Notes: a model not told the origin generated them from the sequence alone. Shown: positions 7,981 through 15,716, counted from the stretch's first letter. The stretch is DNA of 18,749 nucleotides from Thermoplasmata archaeon (GCA_021846695.1 JAJZWN010000004.1:1-18749), one strand, 5' to 3'. Made by a program: numbers and translations.

Positions 7981-8956
7981 TGACCTTCCTCCACTCTTTC
8001 CTTTTAGAGTTATAAAATAGAAGCGATATTAATACTATAGATATTATAACAGATATAAAGAACTGTATCATCAATGAGAAAGTGATCAGGAAATTTATGA
8101 GGTGAAGTCCTTTAAACACCATATCGAATCCCAGGAATGATAGTATTGCGAAGAATATCCATCTTATATTTTCATTAGAAATTTTTACAAGCACCTTTGC
8201 TCCGAAAAATGCCCCTATTAAAACCCCTATTGCCGTTGCTGCAGCTATGAATAGATTTATATATCCTTCATACCAGTATATTGAACTCCCTGTTGCTGCG
8301 GTTATTCCTATCATAAAATTGCTTGATGTTGTTGTAACCTTCATGGGAAGGTTCATTGCCCAGTCCATCCCCAGGACTTTCAATGCACCAGAGCCAATTC
8401 CAAGCAGTCCAGAAACAAACCCTGCAAAAAACATTACTATTTCTCCAAGCCACCATCTAATCCCATGATATTTTATTGTTTTTCTCAACCTTTCATCATA
8501 ATAAGAGCCGGTAAGCTGGAATAACTTTGTGCTCCAGTCCGGTTTTGTTTCAGGTGGAACTTCCTTTCCAATTTTTTTAATTGTTGGTATTAATGAAAAT
8601 AAAAGCACAAGCCCGAAGATAACGTAAACTGACCATATCAATGCGTGCTTATCAATAAAAACTAATGTAAGAGACCCAACTATTGCACCTGTGGTGGTGG
8701 CAATTTCCAATCCTATTCCTATCTTTATATTGGCTATTTTTTTCTTTGTGTATGCACTTGCAGACCCTGCAGATGTTGCTATAGTAGAAATAAGGCTCGC
8801 ACCGGCAGCAAAGATAAAAGGAATGCCGTAGAATAATGTCAGCACAGGAACCAGTACTGTTCCGCCGCCAAGTCCTGTTAATGATCCAATGAATCCTGCA
8901 ATAATAGAGCCGAAAACTATAGTCAGGAATTTCAATGCTATTAAAAGTAAAGTCAT
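7961..8956 (-). CDS. TauE/SafE family sulfite/anion exporter
   Basis: A membrane transporter of the TauE/SafE family (COG0730), whose members export sulfite, sulfoacetate or related anions. The 331 aa contain about eight membrane segments in two homologous halves. The first half carries GFIGSLTGLGGGTVLVPVL (about 21-39) and the second its counterpart GFVSGLLGIGSGALKVLG (about 179-196), the family's paired glycine-rich motifs. A loop of about 35 polar residues separates the halves, and the C-terminus is strongly basic (KRKEWRKVNEKSRR). A BoxA lies 20-30 nt upstream. The substrate cannot be read from sequence; sulfite export would suit a sulfur-rich acidic habitat, but that is inference. Confidence 0.9.
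   Translation of the reverse strand: MTLLLIALKFLTIVFGSIIAGFIGSLTGLGGGTVLVPVLTLFYGIPFIFAAGASLISTIATSAGSASAYTKKKIANIKIGIGLEIATTTGAIVGSLTLVFIDKHALIWSVYVIFGLVLLFSLIPTIKKIGKEVPPETKPDWSTKLFQLTGSYYDERLRKTIKYHGIRWWLGEIVMFFAGFVSGLLGIGSGALKVLGMDWAMNLPMKVTTTSSNFMIGITAATGSSIYWYEGYINLFIAAATAIGVLIGAFFGAKVLVKISNENIRWIFFAILSFLGFDMVFKGLHLINFLITFSLMIQFFISVIISIVLISLLFYNSKRKEWRKVNEKSRR
7988..7992 (-). promoter_or_regulatory. Shine-Dalgarno motif for the DUF1634 gene
   Basis: GGAGG on the minus strand, 7 nt before the ATG at 7980 and inside the TauE coding sequence. It is one of the strongest SD motifs in the window and fits an internal operon gene. Confidence 0.65.
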
Positions 8957-9187
8957 TTACACTTTATTACATTACTATATTTATTATTTATCAATGGAAA
9001 TTATATATATCCTGATTTAAATTATTGATAGTATATATTAATTGCTGTAATTATAAAAAGTTCCTGTATCATTATAATCTACCTACACGTTAATATTAAT
9101 TCTGCCGGTGATTTTCAGGTGAGAACCGCCTGGCATATGAAGTATATTATGAACTCCAGAGTTTATATATTCCCACCTTGCAATAGA
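8957..9187. other. Spacer between TauE and P450 genes
   Basis: A spacer of 231 nt between two minus-strand genes. The part at 8976-8986 is the TauE promoter. A GC-richer island at about 9100-9135 stands out from AT-rich surroundings and has short potential stems (CAGG/CCTG, CGGT/ACCG). I see no convincing tRNA, box C/D RNA or coding sequence in it. Confidence 0.5.
8976..8986 (-). promoter_or_regulatory. BoxA promoter of the TauE-DUF1634 operon
   Basis: TAATAAATATA on the minus strand is centred 25 nt before the ATG at 8956, which indicates a leaderless first gene. Confidence 0.55.
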
Positions 9188-10333
9188 TTAACTCCGGTTT
9201 ACTTTCAAATTAAGCTTTTTAAAACCATACATTATATCGCTATCTATCCTATCATCAGGAGCAGGCTTTTCAATTTCAAATCCAGGAACAGCCTTTGAAA
9301 ATTCTTCCAGTGCTATTCTAGCTTCCAATCTTGCAAGTGGTGCACCAAGGCAAAAGTGTATTCCCTGGCCGAATGCCATATGCCTCTTTTCCTTTCTGTA
9401 TGGATTAAATGATTCCCCATCCTCAAATACTTCCTCATCCCTGTTAGCGGATCCGAGGTACAAAGCAAGTATGTCATTTTTCAAAATCTCTTCACCCCCG
9501 ATCTCTGTATCTATTTTAGAGTATCGTCTTGTTGATTGCACAGGCGATCTATATCTCAGGGTTTCCTCTACAACGCCGGGTATTATGGATGGTGTTTTTC
9601 GCATGTCATCATAAATTTCAGGATGGTCATATAAAGAGAGAATAGCGTTTGTGATAAGATTGGTTGTGGTTTCGTTTCCGGCTACAAGAAGCAGTATTGC
9701 AAATCCAGCAATTTCCTTATCTGAAAGCTTCCTTCCATCCATTTCAACTGTAGAAAGCCTTGATATGAGGTTATTTCCATTAGAGTTTCTGTCTATTTTT
9801 TTGTAAAAATAATCTGCCATATCATATTGTGTTTCTATATCAGGCCCTCTTCCAAGGGATGTTGCCAGCTTATCTGACCAATCCCTAAAAATTTCAGAAT
9901 CAGACTCTGGAACGCCAAGCATCTCAGAAATAACCCTTATTGGCAACTGGTAGGACAGATCTGAAACAACATCTGAATTCTCCTTTTCCACAATTGCATG
10001 GACAAGCATTCTGGCAAGTTCCCTGATTCTCGGTTCAAATAATTCTATACTGCGTGGTGTGAACGCACTGCCAACAAGGCTTCTTAAGGTGGTGTGCAGG
10101 GGAGGGTCAAGCAGCAATATGCTTGGTGTAGTTTTCTCGTTGAGCATTGCTGCCATTTCTTCCCCTAAAAGGTCACGGAACTGGGAAGAAAAATTCTGGT
10201 GGTCAGAAAGGATTCTGGATATGGTTTTATATTTGAAAATATGTATCATATTTCCTTCCCTGTATACAGGTGAGCTTTTCCTCATTTCACGATACCATTC
10301 AAATGGTTCTTGTTTATATGTAGGAATTCCCAT
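9188..10333 (-). CDS. Cytochrome P450, CYP119/CYP231-like
   Basis: A soluble haem-thiolate monooxygenase of 381 aa, without membrane anchor and of typical archaeal size. The I-helix shows AGNETTTNL (218-226, acid-alcohol pair E221-T222), the K-helix ExxR is E257-R260, and the haem loop is FGQGIHFCLG (321-330) with ligand C328, followed by APLARLEARIALEEFSK. The I-helix, SANRDEEVF and haem-loop blocks closely resemble those I recall for CYP119 of Sulfolobus, and CYP231 is the Thermoplasmatales relative. No ferredoxin or reductase gene is next to it, so the redox partner must lie elsewhere; the substrate is unknown. It is monocistronic and divergent from the GtrA/GT-C operon. The start is supported by a BoxA about 23 nt upstream. 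Confidence 0.95.
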   Translation of the reverse strand: MGIPTYKQEPFEWYREMRKSSPVYREGNMIHIFKYKTISRILSDHQNFSSQFRDLLGEEMAAMLNEKTTPSILLLDPPLHTTLRSLVGSAFTPRSIELFEPRIRELARMLVHAIVEKENSDVVSDLSYQLPIRVISEMLGVPESDSEIFRDWSDKLATSLGRGPDIETQYDMADYFYKKIDRNSNGNNLISRLSTVEMDGRKLSDKEIAGFAILLLVAGNETTTNLITNAILSLYDHPEIYDDMRKTPSIIPGVVEETLRYRSPVQSTRRYSKIDTEIGGEEILKNDILALYLGSANRDEEVFEDGESFNPYRKEKRHMAFGQGIHFCLGAPLARLEARIALEEFSKAVPGFEIEKPAPDDRIDSDIMYGFKKLNLKVNRS

Positions 10334-10350
10334 AAATTAATATTGCGATT

Positions 10351-10360
10351 TAATATATTA
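10351..10360 (-). promoter_or_regulatory. BoxA promoter of the P450 gene
   Basis: The palindromic TAATATATTA is centred about 22-23 nt before the ATG at 10333 in the divergent spacer shared with the GtrA gene. It suggests a leaderless message. Confidence 0.5.
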
Positions 10361-10423
10361 TTTTGCCCATGATGAATTAAAATATGACAGCAGAATTAAG
10401 CTTAATCAATAAAAATAAAAAGG

Positions 10424-10431
10424 ATTATAAT
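10424..10431 (+). promoter_or_regulatory. Possible BoxA of the GtrA/GT-C operon
   Basis: ATTATAAT is centred only about 16 nt before the ATG at 10444, unlike the 25-nt spacing elsewhere. A weaker A-rich stretch (10409-10421) lies about 29 nt upstream. The promoter, the start codon, or both are therefore less certain than for neighbouring genes. Confidence 0.35.
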
Positions 10432-10443
10432 ATCACTTCTTAG

Positions 10444-11220
10444 ATGATCCAGAAATATTACAGGGGCAAACCATCATATGGGGATGATTTTGATTATATA
10501 CTTATATCCCGTATGACAATAAAATCAGATACCTTTGACGGGATTTTCCATGACGTTTATTCCAATCATTACGACCTTACACTATTATTTGGAAAGCAGG
10601 GCATTATCGCTTTTATTTATGGATTGTTTATCAAACTCTCCCTATCTGTCAAGAAGGGGAAGGTACTTCCATTTGGAACTATTTATTCCAGGAATGCCTA
10701 TGAATATCTCATTTCAAAAAATATTGTGCCTGACATGGAAAAAAACATGATACTTGGAAACACATTGCTGTTGAAAAACAGGAGTTTTGAATATAAGATA
10801 GTAAATACCGGATTGCGCTGCAGGGAAAATATTCACTTTAAGGACTTCCTTGACCTGACTATCAGAAGAGGAAATATGTTCAGGTATATTATTGTAGGAA
10901 TTACAGGGGTCATTGTAAATGAGGGTGTACTGCTCCTCCTGCATGGCAAGCTTGGAAGTGAATTAAGCATTATACCCGCAATTGAAATTTCAATTATTTA
11001 TAACTTTATTTTAAACAATAAATACACATTTAAAGGAAGGGGGCATTTTTACATGAGATTGGCTAAGTACAATTTATTTAATCTCATAGGATTCGCTGCC
11101 AATCTTGGTGTGTATTATACAGCGGTGTATTACAGGACAGATATATACGTGGCAGATTTCCTTGGTATACTGGTGGCATTCATAATTACATACACAACTG
11201 CCACCATGATAGTGTGGTAA
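10444..11220 (+). CDS. GtrA family membrane protein with headless GT2-like N-terminal part
   Basis: The C-terminal 115 residues (about 145-258) form a GtrA domain with four membrane segments and the typical NNKYTFKGR loop. GtrA proteins are thought to help flip polyprenyl-phosphate-linked sugars. In many archaea GtrA is fused behind a dolichyl-phosphate-sugar synthase (GT2). Here about 140 residues precede it. Their end (FEYKIVNTGLRCRENIHFKD, then FLDLTIRRGNMFRYI) resembles the end of such GT2 domains, but the catalytic N-terminal half with its nucleotide-binding and DxD motifs is absent. The conserved DPxSGF region appears only as VLPFGTIYSR. No remnant is visible in the 110 nt upstream. The protein is probably not a glycosyltransferase itself. 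It is followed after 1 nt by a GT-C gene. The start is uncertain; ATG 10513 is an alternative. Confidence 0.8.
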   Translation: MIQKYYRGKPSYGDDFDYILISRMTIKSDTFDGIFHDVYSNHYDLTLLFGKQGIIAFIYGLFIKLSLSVKKGKVLPFGTIYSRNAYEYLISKNIVPDMEKNMILGNTLLLKNRSFEYKIVNTGLRCRENIHFKDFLDLTIRRGNMFRYIIVGITGVIVNEGVLLLLHGKLGSELSIIPAIEISIIYNFILNNKYTFKGRGHFYMRLAKYNLFNLIGFAANLGVYYTAVYYRTDIYVADFLGILVAFIITYTTATMIVW

Positions 11221-11221
11221 C

Positions 11222-13075
11222 ATGGAAAAAACAGGTACACTGGACAGGATTCAACGCATTATATTGAATGAAACCGCCACAGTGCTAATTTTATCGGCTT
11301 TCGTGGCATTCGGGCTTTTTGGTTACCTTAACGTTTACGCCATAGTACTGGAAACTGCATTGCTTCTGCTTGCATTTATAATACTTCTCGCATCTAACCT
11401 CAATGGATGGTTCCGATTCAAGCCATTTTATGTACAGGCTTTCCTGTATTCCACCATGTTGCTTGTGGACATGGTAATATTTCTGGCAGTTTCCAACCGG
11501 GCAATGAAATATGTTCTTCTTGCAGTTGCAACAGTATTGTTGTTAATTGTATCCTATATATTCTATAAAGACCCGGACTCCTATGATTTCCTGAAAAAAA
11601 GGGAGCATATGGTAAAACCTATTTACATAATTGTGTCTGCTGCATTCATTGTAGCTGTGTCTGCAATTGCTGTACTTGTTGCATTTGAACCAACTGATGA
11701 GTTCCTTATTGATTTGTATTCCGCAATGAAATTCATGCATGGATTGAATCCCTATAATCCTGCAACCACGGCAGGGGTCTTTCTATATTTCAAGCATTTC
11801 AACCTTGACCTTAACGTAACCCCCACCATGTATGGTAAGGATATAACACTGCAGGGATACCCGGCCCTGGCTTTCCTTATTTACATACCCTATGTGTACA
11901 TAGGAAAATTTGCAAACCTGATAATTTCTGCTATAGCATTTATTCCGTTCATTATAATATATAAAAAATTCAATAACAGAAAAGTAGCGCTGTATGCAAT
12001 GTTTGCCCTGCTGGTAAATGTAATATTCCTTTACAGTTCGGCTTTTTCCTTAATAGGGCTGGTGTGGGTAGTATTCATTATGGTATCATATTATTACAGG
12101 GATAAACCAGTGTATTCCGGCATATTTTTTGGATTGGCACTGTCGGCAAAGCAGTTTCCTGCAATTATTTTCCCATTTATGTTTTATATGATATACAGGG
12201 AAAAGGGGATAGTTGCAGCCATAAAGTGGACTTTATCTGCATTCCTGGTATTCATGCTAATCAATGGATATTTTATTATCAAATCACCTGTACTGTATTT
12301 CAAAGATATCCTTTCTTCAGAGATAGCAAAACTCATAGGCATCGGATTCGGGCCATCGCAATTGTCTTTCCTTAACTTTATACACATTCCTGCCACCATG
12401 TTTACGGTTTTGCTTGTGCTGTCACTGGTTGTAACCTTTATTTTATATGTAACCCATTATGATACATTAAAATTCGAACTTTTCGCATTTCCCATGCTGA
12501 TACTGTTATTCAATTACAGGCTGCTCATAACCTATGTTGCATTCTGGCCAATTATATCCCTCATATCCATAGAGGATATAAATTATAAAAAGAAAATAAA
12601 TATAGATAAAAAAGCGCTGAAACGTTATGCCACATACGCTTTTGCAATATTAATTGCAATATTAATTGTGGGGGCATATTTCGGTGTGCATTCCACAGAG
12701 GATGTTAAAGTCAATTCCATAAGCCTTGACATGTCAAAGGGGAAAATTCAGAAGATATACATGAATGTTACATATACAGGCACTGCCTCGGAAAACATAT
12801 ATTTCCGAGGAATAATAAACGAAACAAATTATAATGGCCTCCTGTTCAATTACACGGGAAATAGATTGAGTCCTGGAAGCACCACAAATATTACACTGTA
12901 TCCTGTAAGGGGTGAAACAATCCCGGATAATATTACAATTGACCTGATAGGATACAATGGAACTGTCCAGGGTTCATCTGCTTACACAATAAATAACTGG
13001 AAGGTTACGCCTTACCATGATTTGCTATATAATCCTCCGCAAAATAAGTTATCGCTAAGTCAGAGCCTGCCCTGA
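11222..13075 (+). CDS. Multi-spanning GT-C type glycosyltransferase with exported C-terminal domain
   Basis: A polytopic protein of 617 aa resembling GT-C glycosyltransferases (GT87 or ArnT-like), which move a sugar from a lipid-phosphate carrier outside the membrane. It has about a dozen membrane segments up to about residue 487. The first large outer loop after residue 155 carries acidic residues E156, D159, E160 and D164 (TDEFLIDLYSAM) and then GLNPYNP, matching the catalytic loop of the fold. LALSAKQFPAIIFPF is another family-like block. The last about 130 residues form a predicted outer beta-rich domain with six N-x-S/T sequons. It starts 1 nt after the GtrA gene, so the pair probably works together in envelope glycan synthesis. 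The final 71 nt run antisense into hemB. Donor and acceptor are unknown. Confidence 0.82.
   Translation: MEKTGTLDRIQRIILNETATVLILSAFVAFGLFGYLNVYAIVLETALLLLAFIILLASNLNGWFRFKPFYVQAFLYSTMLLVDMVIFLAVSNRAMKYVLLAVATVLLLIVSYIFYKDPDSYDFLKKREHMVKPIYIIVSAAFIVAVSAIAVLVAFEPTDEFLIDLYSAMKFMHGLNPYNPATTAGVFLYFKHFNLDLNVTPTMYGKDITLQGYPALAFLIYIPYVYIGKFANLIISAIAFIPFIIIYKKFNNRKVALYAMFALLVNVIFLYSSAFSLIGLVWVVFIMVSYYYRDKPVYSGIFFGLALSAKQFPAIIFPFMFYMIYREKGIVAAIKWTLSAFLVFMLINGYFIIKSPVLYFKDILSSEIAKLIGIGFGPSQLSFLNFIHIPATMFTVLLVLSLVVTFILYVTHYDTLKFELFAFPMLILLFNYRLLITYVAFWPIISLISIEDINYKKKINIDKKALKRYATYAFAILIAILIVGAYFGVHSTEDVKVNSISLDMSKGKIQKIYMNVTYTGTASENIYFRGIINETNYNGLLFNYTGNRLSPGSTTNITLYPVRGETIPDNITIDLIGYNGTVQGSSAYTINNWKVTPYHDLLYNPPQNKLSLSQSLP
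12644..12667 (+). repeat. 12-bp exact tandem duplication in the GT-C gene
   Basis: GCAATATTAATT occurs twice in a row, encoding the repeated AILI in the last membrane segment (about residues 468-487). It keeps the frame and is probably a neutral slippage duplication. Confidence 0.8.
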
Positions 13076-13973
13076 ACAGGGAAATAAGCGCCTCATTTAC
13101 GGTATCGGCAGCCAGTGCCCCTGAGAGTACTGCATTTTTGACCATGCTATATTCACCGCTCACCATGTATGTTGCCAGTGGCATTTTATAAAGTTGCTTT
13201 GCCCGGTAAATCATATCCAGGTAGAATAAAGCAGGCTTTACCATGATTATGTCGGCGCCTTCCTTCACATCAAGATCTATTTCACGCATTGCCTCGTCAC
13301 CATTCCGGTAATCCATCTGATAACTTTTCCTGTCGCCAAATTGTGGTGTGGAATCTGCAGCATCCCTGAATGGTCCATAGAGGTTGGATGCAAATTTTGA
13401 ACTGTATGCCATAATCATTGTGTTGACATAGCCATTGGAATCCATTGCCTTCCTTATGACCCCGACCTGCCCGTCCATCATCCCTGAAGGGGCAACTATG
13501 TCAACTCCTGCCTCTGCATAGCTTATTGCCTCTTTCCCATATATATTGAGGGTTTTATCGTTGTCCACATAGCCATTGGATATTACCCCACAATGCCCTG
13601 TATCCGTATATTCACAGAGGCAGAGATCTGCAATTACATTCAATTTTGTATTTAACTTTGCAGATCTGATGGCTTTCTGGACTATTCCATCATGGTCATA
13701 GGATGATGTGCCTGAAGAATCTTTATGTTTTGGTATTCCGAAAATTATAATATTTTTGACCCCGATGTCCTCAAGATGCCCTATGTATTTTTCATATTCA
13801 TTTAATGAATACCGGTAAATTCCTGGCATTGACTTAATTGCAGTTTTTGATTTTTCCGTCTCATCCACAAAAACTGGCATTATAAGCTTATCTGAATTTA
13901 TTTTGGTTTCACTGAAAATATCCCTTAGATTGCTATTTAACCTGTACCTTCTCATACGTTCAACTGGAAACAT
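13005..13973 (-). CDS. hemB: Delta-aminolevulinic acid dehydratase (porphobilinogen synthase)
   Basis: Joins two molecules of 5-aminolevulinate into porphobilinogen, the first shared step of tetrapyrrole synthesis, in the cytosol. The 322 aa match the family length. The zinc-type triad is present (C118, C120 and C128 in CLCEYTDTGHC). Both active-site lysines are there: K193 in YSSKFAS and K246 in IIMVKPAL. APSGMMDGQVGVIR and GPFRDAADSTP are further signatures. No other heme genes lie in the window, so this gene is apart from its pathway. A BoxA about 26 nt upstream supports the ATG at 13973. The last 71 nt overlap the convergent GT-C gene, but the HemB C-terminus itself looks normal. Confidence 0.97.
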   Translation of the reverse strand: MFPVERMRRYRLNSNLRDIFSETKINSDKLIMPVFVDETEKSKTAIKSMPGIYRYSLNEYEKYIGHLEDIGVKNIIIFGIPKHKDSSGTSSYDHDGIVQKAIRSAKLNTKLNVIADLCLCEYTDTGHCGVISNGYVDNDKTLNIYGKEAISYAEAGVDIVAPSGMMDGQVGVIRKAMDSNGYVNTMIMAYSSKFASNLYGPFRDAADSTPQFGDRKSYQMDYRNGDEAMREIDLDVKEGADIIMVKPALFYLDMIYRAKQLYKMPLATYMVSGEYSMVKNAVLSGALAADTVNEALISLFRAGSDLAITYFAEDYIANHGKA

Positions 13974-13993
13974 AGGTAAATATGGTTAATTGC

Positions 13994-14004
13994 TAAATAA
14001 ATAT
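13994..14004 (-). promoter_or_regulatory. BoxA promoter of hemB
   Basis: ATATTTATTTA on the minus strand is centred about 26 nt before the hemB ATG, in the 38-nt gap after queC. hemB therefore need not depend on read-through from queC. Confidence 0.55.
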
Positions 14005-14011
14005 TGTTAAT

Positions 14012-14731
14012 TCAAATTTTTCCATTGCTTTTTAAGTATTCACTGTAAAACTCCGGATAGGCCTCATATTCTATATCATCGAAATCATGGGCTTCCATGA
14101 AGCCTTTCAGCCTGAGCAGGCAGGAATCGCATTTTCCACACGCTTTTTCCCTTCCATTGTAGCATGACCATGTAAGCCTGTATGGAACGCCAAGTTTCCT
14201 GCCAAGCTTAACTATATCACTTTTTGTAAGGTATTGCAATGGCACCATAATCCTGAATCCCTCTGTAATTCCCAGTTCCGTGCCGAGATTTAAGGTTTTT
14301 TCCATAGCGTTGAAGAATTCTGGCCTGCAATCTGGATACCCTGAATAATCTATTGCATTTGCGCCTATAAAAATAGAATTAGCTTTTATTGTTTCTCCAT
14401 ATGCAGCAGCAAGTGAGATAAATATGGTATTCCTGGCAGGCACATATGTAACAGGTATTTCCTTTTCAATGTTTTCCAACCCGCGCTCGGGCACATCTAT
14501 TTTATCTGTGAGTGCAGAACCGCCTATCTGTGTCATGTCAATTTTAATTTTCTTGAGCTTGACTCCATAGTAATTGCAAATATCCTCTGAACTCTGTAGT
14601 TCCCTGATATGCCTCTGCCCGTAGTCAAAGCTTACAGGATAAACCTCATAGCCCTTATCCAGTGCATATGCCAGAACGGTAGGAGAATCAAGGCCCCCTG
14701 AAATCAGTATCACTGCCTTATCATTAGCCAT
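14012..14731 (-). CDS. queC: 7-cyano-7-deazaguanine synthase QueC
   Basis: Converts 7-carboxy-7-deazaguanine to preQ0 using ATP and ammonia. In archaea preQ0 is inserted into tRNA position 15 and becomes archaeosine. The 239 aa show the PP-loop SGGLDS (11-16), DYGQRH (36-41), the block VPARNTIFISLA (97-108) and a zinc site at the C-terminus with C190, C198, C201 and C204 (pattern C-x7-C-x2-C-x2-C). The other genes of the pathway (queD, queE, tgtA, arcS) are not in the window. A BoxA centred exactly 25 nt upstream, partly inside the end of the dehydrogenase gene, indicates its own leaderless message. Confidence 0.97.
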   Translation of the reverse strand: MANDKAVILISGGLDSPTVLAYALDKGYEVYPVSFDYGQRHIRELQSSEDICNYYGVKLKKIKIDMTQIGGSALTDKIDVPERGLENIEKEIPVTYVPARNTIFISLAAAYGETIKANSIFIGANAIDYSGYPDCRPEFFNAMEKTLNLGTELGITEGFRIMVPLQYLTKSDIVKLGRKLGVPYRLTWSCYNGREKACGKCDSCLLRLKGFMEAHDFDDIEYEAYPEFYSEYLKSNGKI

Positions 14732-14752
14732 GGCACATAATTATAGCACAGT

Positions 14753-14759
14753 ATTATAA
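14753..14759 (-). promoter_or_regulatory. BoxA promoter of queC
   Basis: TTATAAT on the minus strand is centred 25 nt before the queC ATG at 14731. It overlaps the stop codon region of the upstream dehydrogenase gene. Confidence 0.55.
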
Positions 14760-15689
14760 TTTATATAGCGGATCTTTCCCATTGAGCACATTTACAAGGT
14801 TTGTTACTGCAGTCTCAGCCATTTTGTCCCTTGTTTCATATGTTGCACTTCCAATGTGTGGCGTCACAACAACATTGTTAAATGAAAGAAGCGGGTTTGT
14901 ATTGTCAACAGGCTCGTCCTCGAAAACATCAAGTGCAGCGCCTCCAATTATTTTTTCATCCAATGCCCTTACAAGGTCTTTTTCATTTACTATTTTTCCC
15001 CTCGTGCCATTGATAAGAAATGCAGTTTTCTTCATTTTAGAAATTTTCCGGTAATCCATAAAATGGAAAGTATCTGCATTGAGGTCCAGTGCTATTATAA
15101 CGAAATCTGATTTTTGCAGGAGTTCATCTATGCTCACAAAATCAGCATCAACATCATGCCTGTGCCTGCTATAATATATAATTTTCATATCAAAGCCAGA
15201 AGCTCTTCTGGCTATTGCTTTGCCTATTCTGCCCATTCCTACTATTCCAAGCGTTTTGCCATGTATTTCGCTTCCAAGCATAAATGTGGGGTTCCAACCG
15301 GCTTTCCATTCATTTTTATGTATAAGGTTGTTTCCGGATACAATGTTTCTTGCTGCAGCAATCATAAGGCCAAATATCAGATCCGCTGTGGCATCTGTGA
15401 GCACTTCAGGAGTATTTGTAACTATTATACCCTTTGACTTCGCATACTCAACATCGATATGGTCGTATCCTACGCTGTATGTGCTTATTACCTTCAATTT
15501 TTTACCATGGTCTATTAATTCTTTATCTATTTTCTCATTTAATGTTATCAATATTCCATCAGCACTTCCAATATTTGACAGAAGCCATTCCCTCATACTT
15601 CCTTTTCCGGAAAAAACTTCTATTTCCATATTTTCTATTTTTTCAATATAATTTCCCGGTATATTCCTGGTCACAAGAATTTTATACAT
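14754..15689 (-). CDS. D-isomer-specific 2-hydroxyacid dehydrogenase (glyoxylate/hydroxypyruvate reductase-like)
   Basis: A cytosolic NAD(P)-dependent oxidoreductase of 311 aa that interconverts 2-oxoacids and D-2-hydroxyacids. The substrate-binding half shows STYSVGYDHID (69-79). The Rossmann motif is G151-M-G153-R-I-G156. The catalytic triad is complete: R230 in INGTRG, E259 in FEDEP and H278 in TPHIGSAT, with spacing close to that of glyoxylate reductases. After the second beta strand the sequence YSRHRHD has S174 and R175 where NADP-preferring enzymes carry such residues, so NADPH use is likely but inferred. Glyoxylate, hydroxypyruvate or another 2-oxoacid could be the substrate. It is the first of three minus-strand genes, and its promoter region is shared with the divergent DedA gene. 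Confidence 0.93.
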   Translation of the reverse strand: MYKILVTRNIPGNYIEKIENMEIEVFSGKGSMREWLLSNIGSADGILITLNEKIDKELIDHGKKLKVISTYSVGYDHIDVEYAKSKGIIVTNTPEVLTDATADLIFGLMIAAARNIVSGNNLIHKNEWKAGWNPTFMLGSEIHGKTLGIVGMGRIGKAIARRASGFDMKIIYYSRHRHDVDADFVSIDELLQKSDFVIIALDLNADTFHFMDYRKISKMKKTAFLINGTRGKIVNEKDLVRALDEKIIGGAALDVFEDEPVDNTNPLLSFNNVVVTPHIGSATYETRDKMAETAVTNLVNVLNGKDPLYKL

Positions 15690-15707
15690 GCGAACACATA
15701 TAATAAA

Positions 15708-15716
15708 ATAATAAAA
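15708..15716 (-). promoter_or_regulatory. BoxA promoter of the 2-hydroxyacid dehydrogenase gene
   Basis: TTTTATTAT on the minus strand is centred about 23 nt before the ATG at 15689. Confidence 0.45.

Noticed and set aside
10334..10443. A remnant of the missing GT2 catalytic half upstream of the GtrA gene (frameshifted pseudogene)
   Set aside because: None of the three forward frames in this short spacer encodes GT2-like sequence, and the P450 gene starts directly beyond it.
15114..15703. Overlapping + strand open frames inside the 2-hydroxyacid dehydrogenase gene
   Set aside because: The minus strand codes for an enzyme with a full catalytic triad and Rossmann motif. The opposite frames have no recognisable domains.
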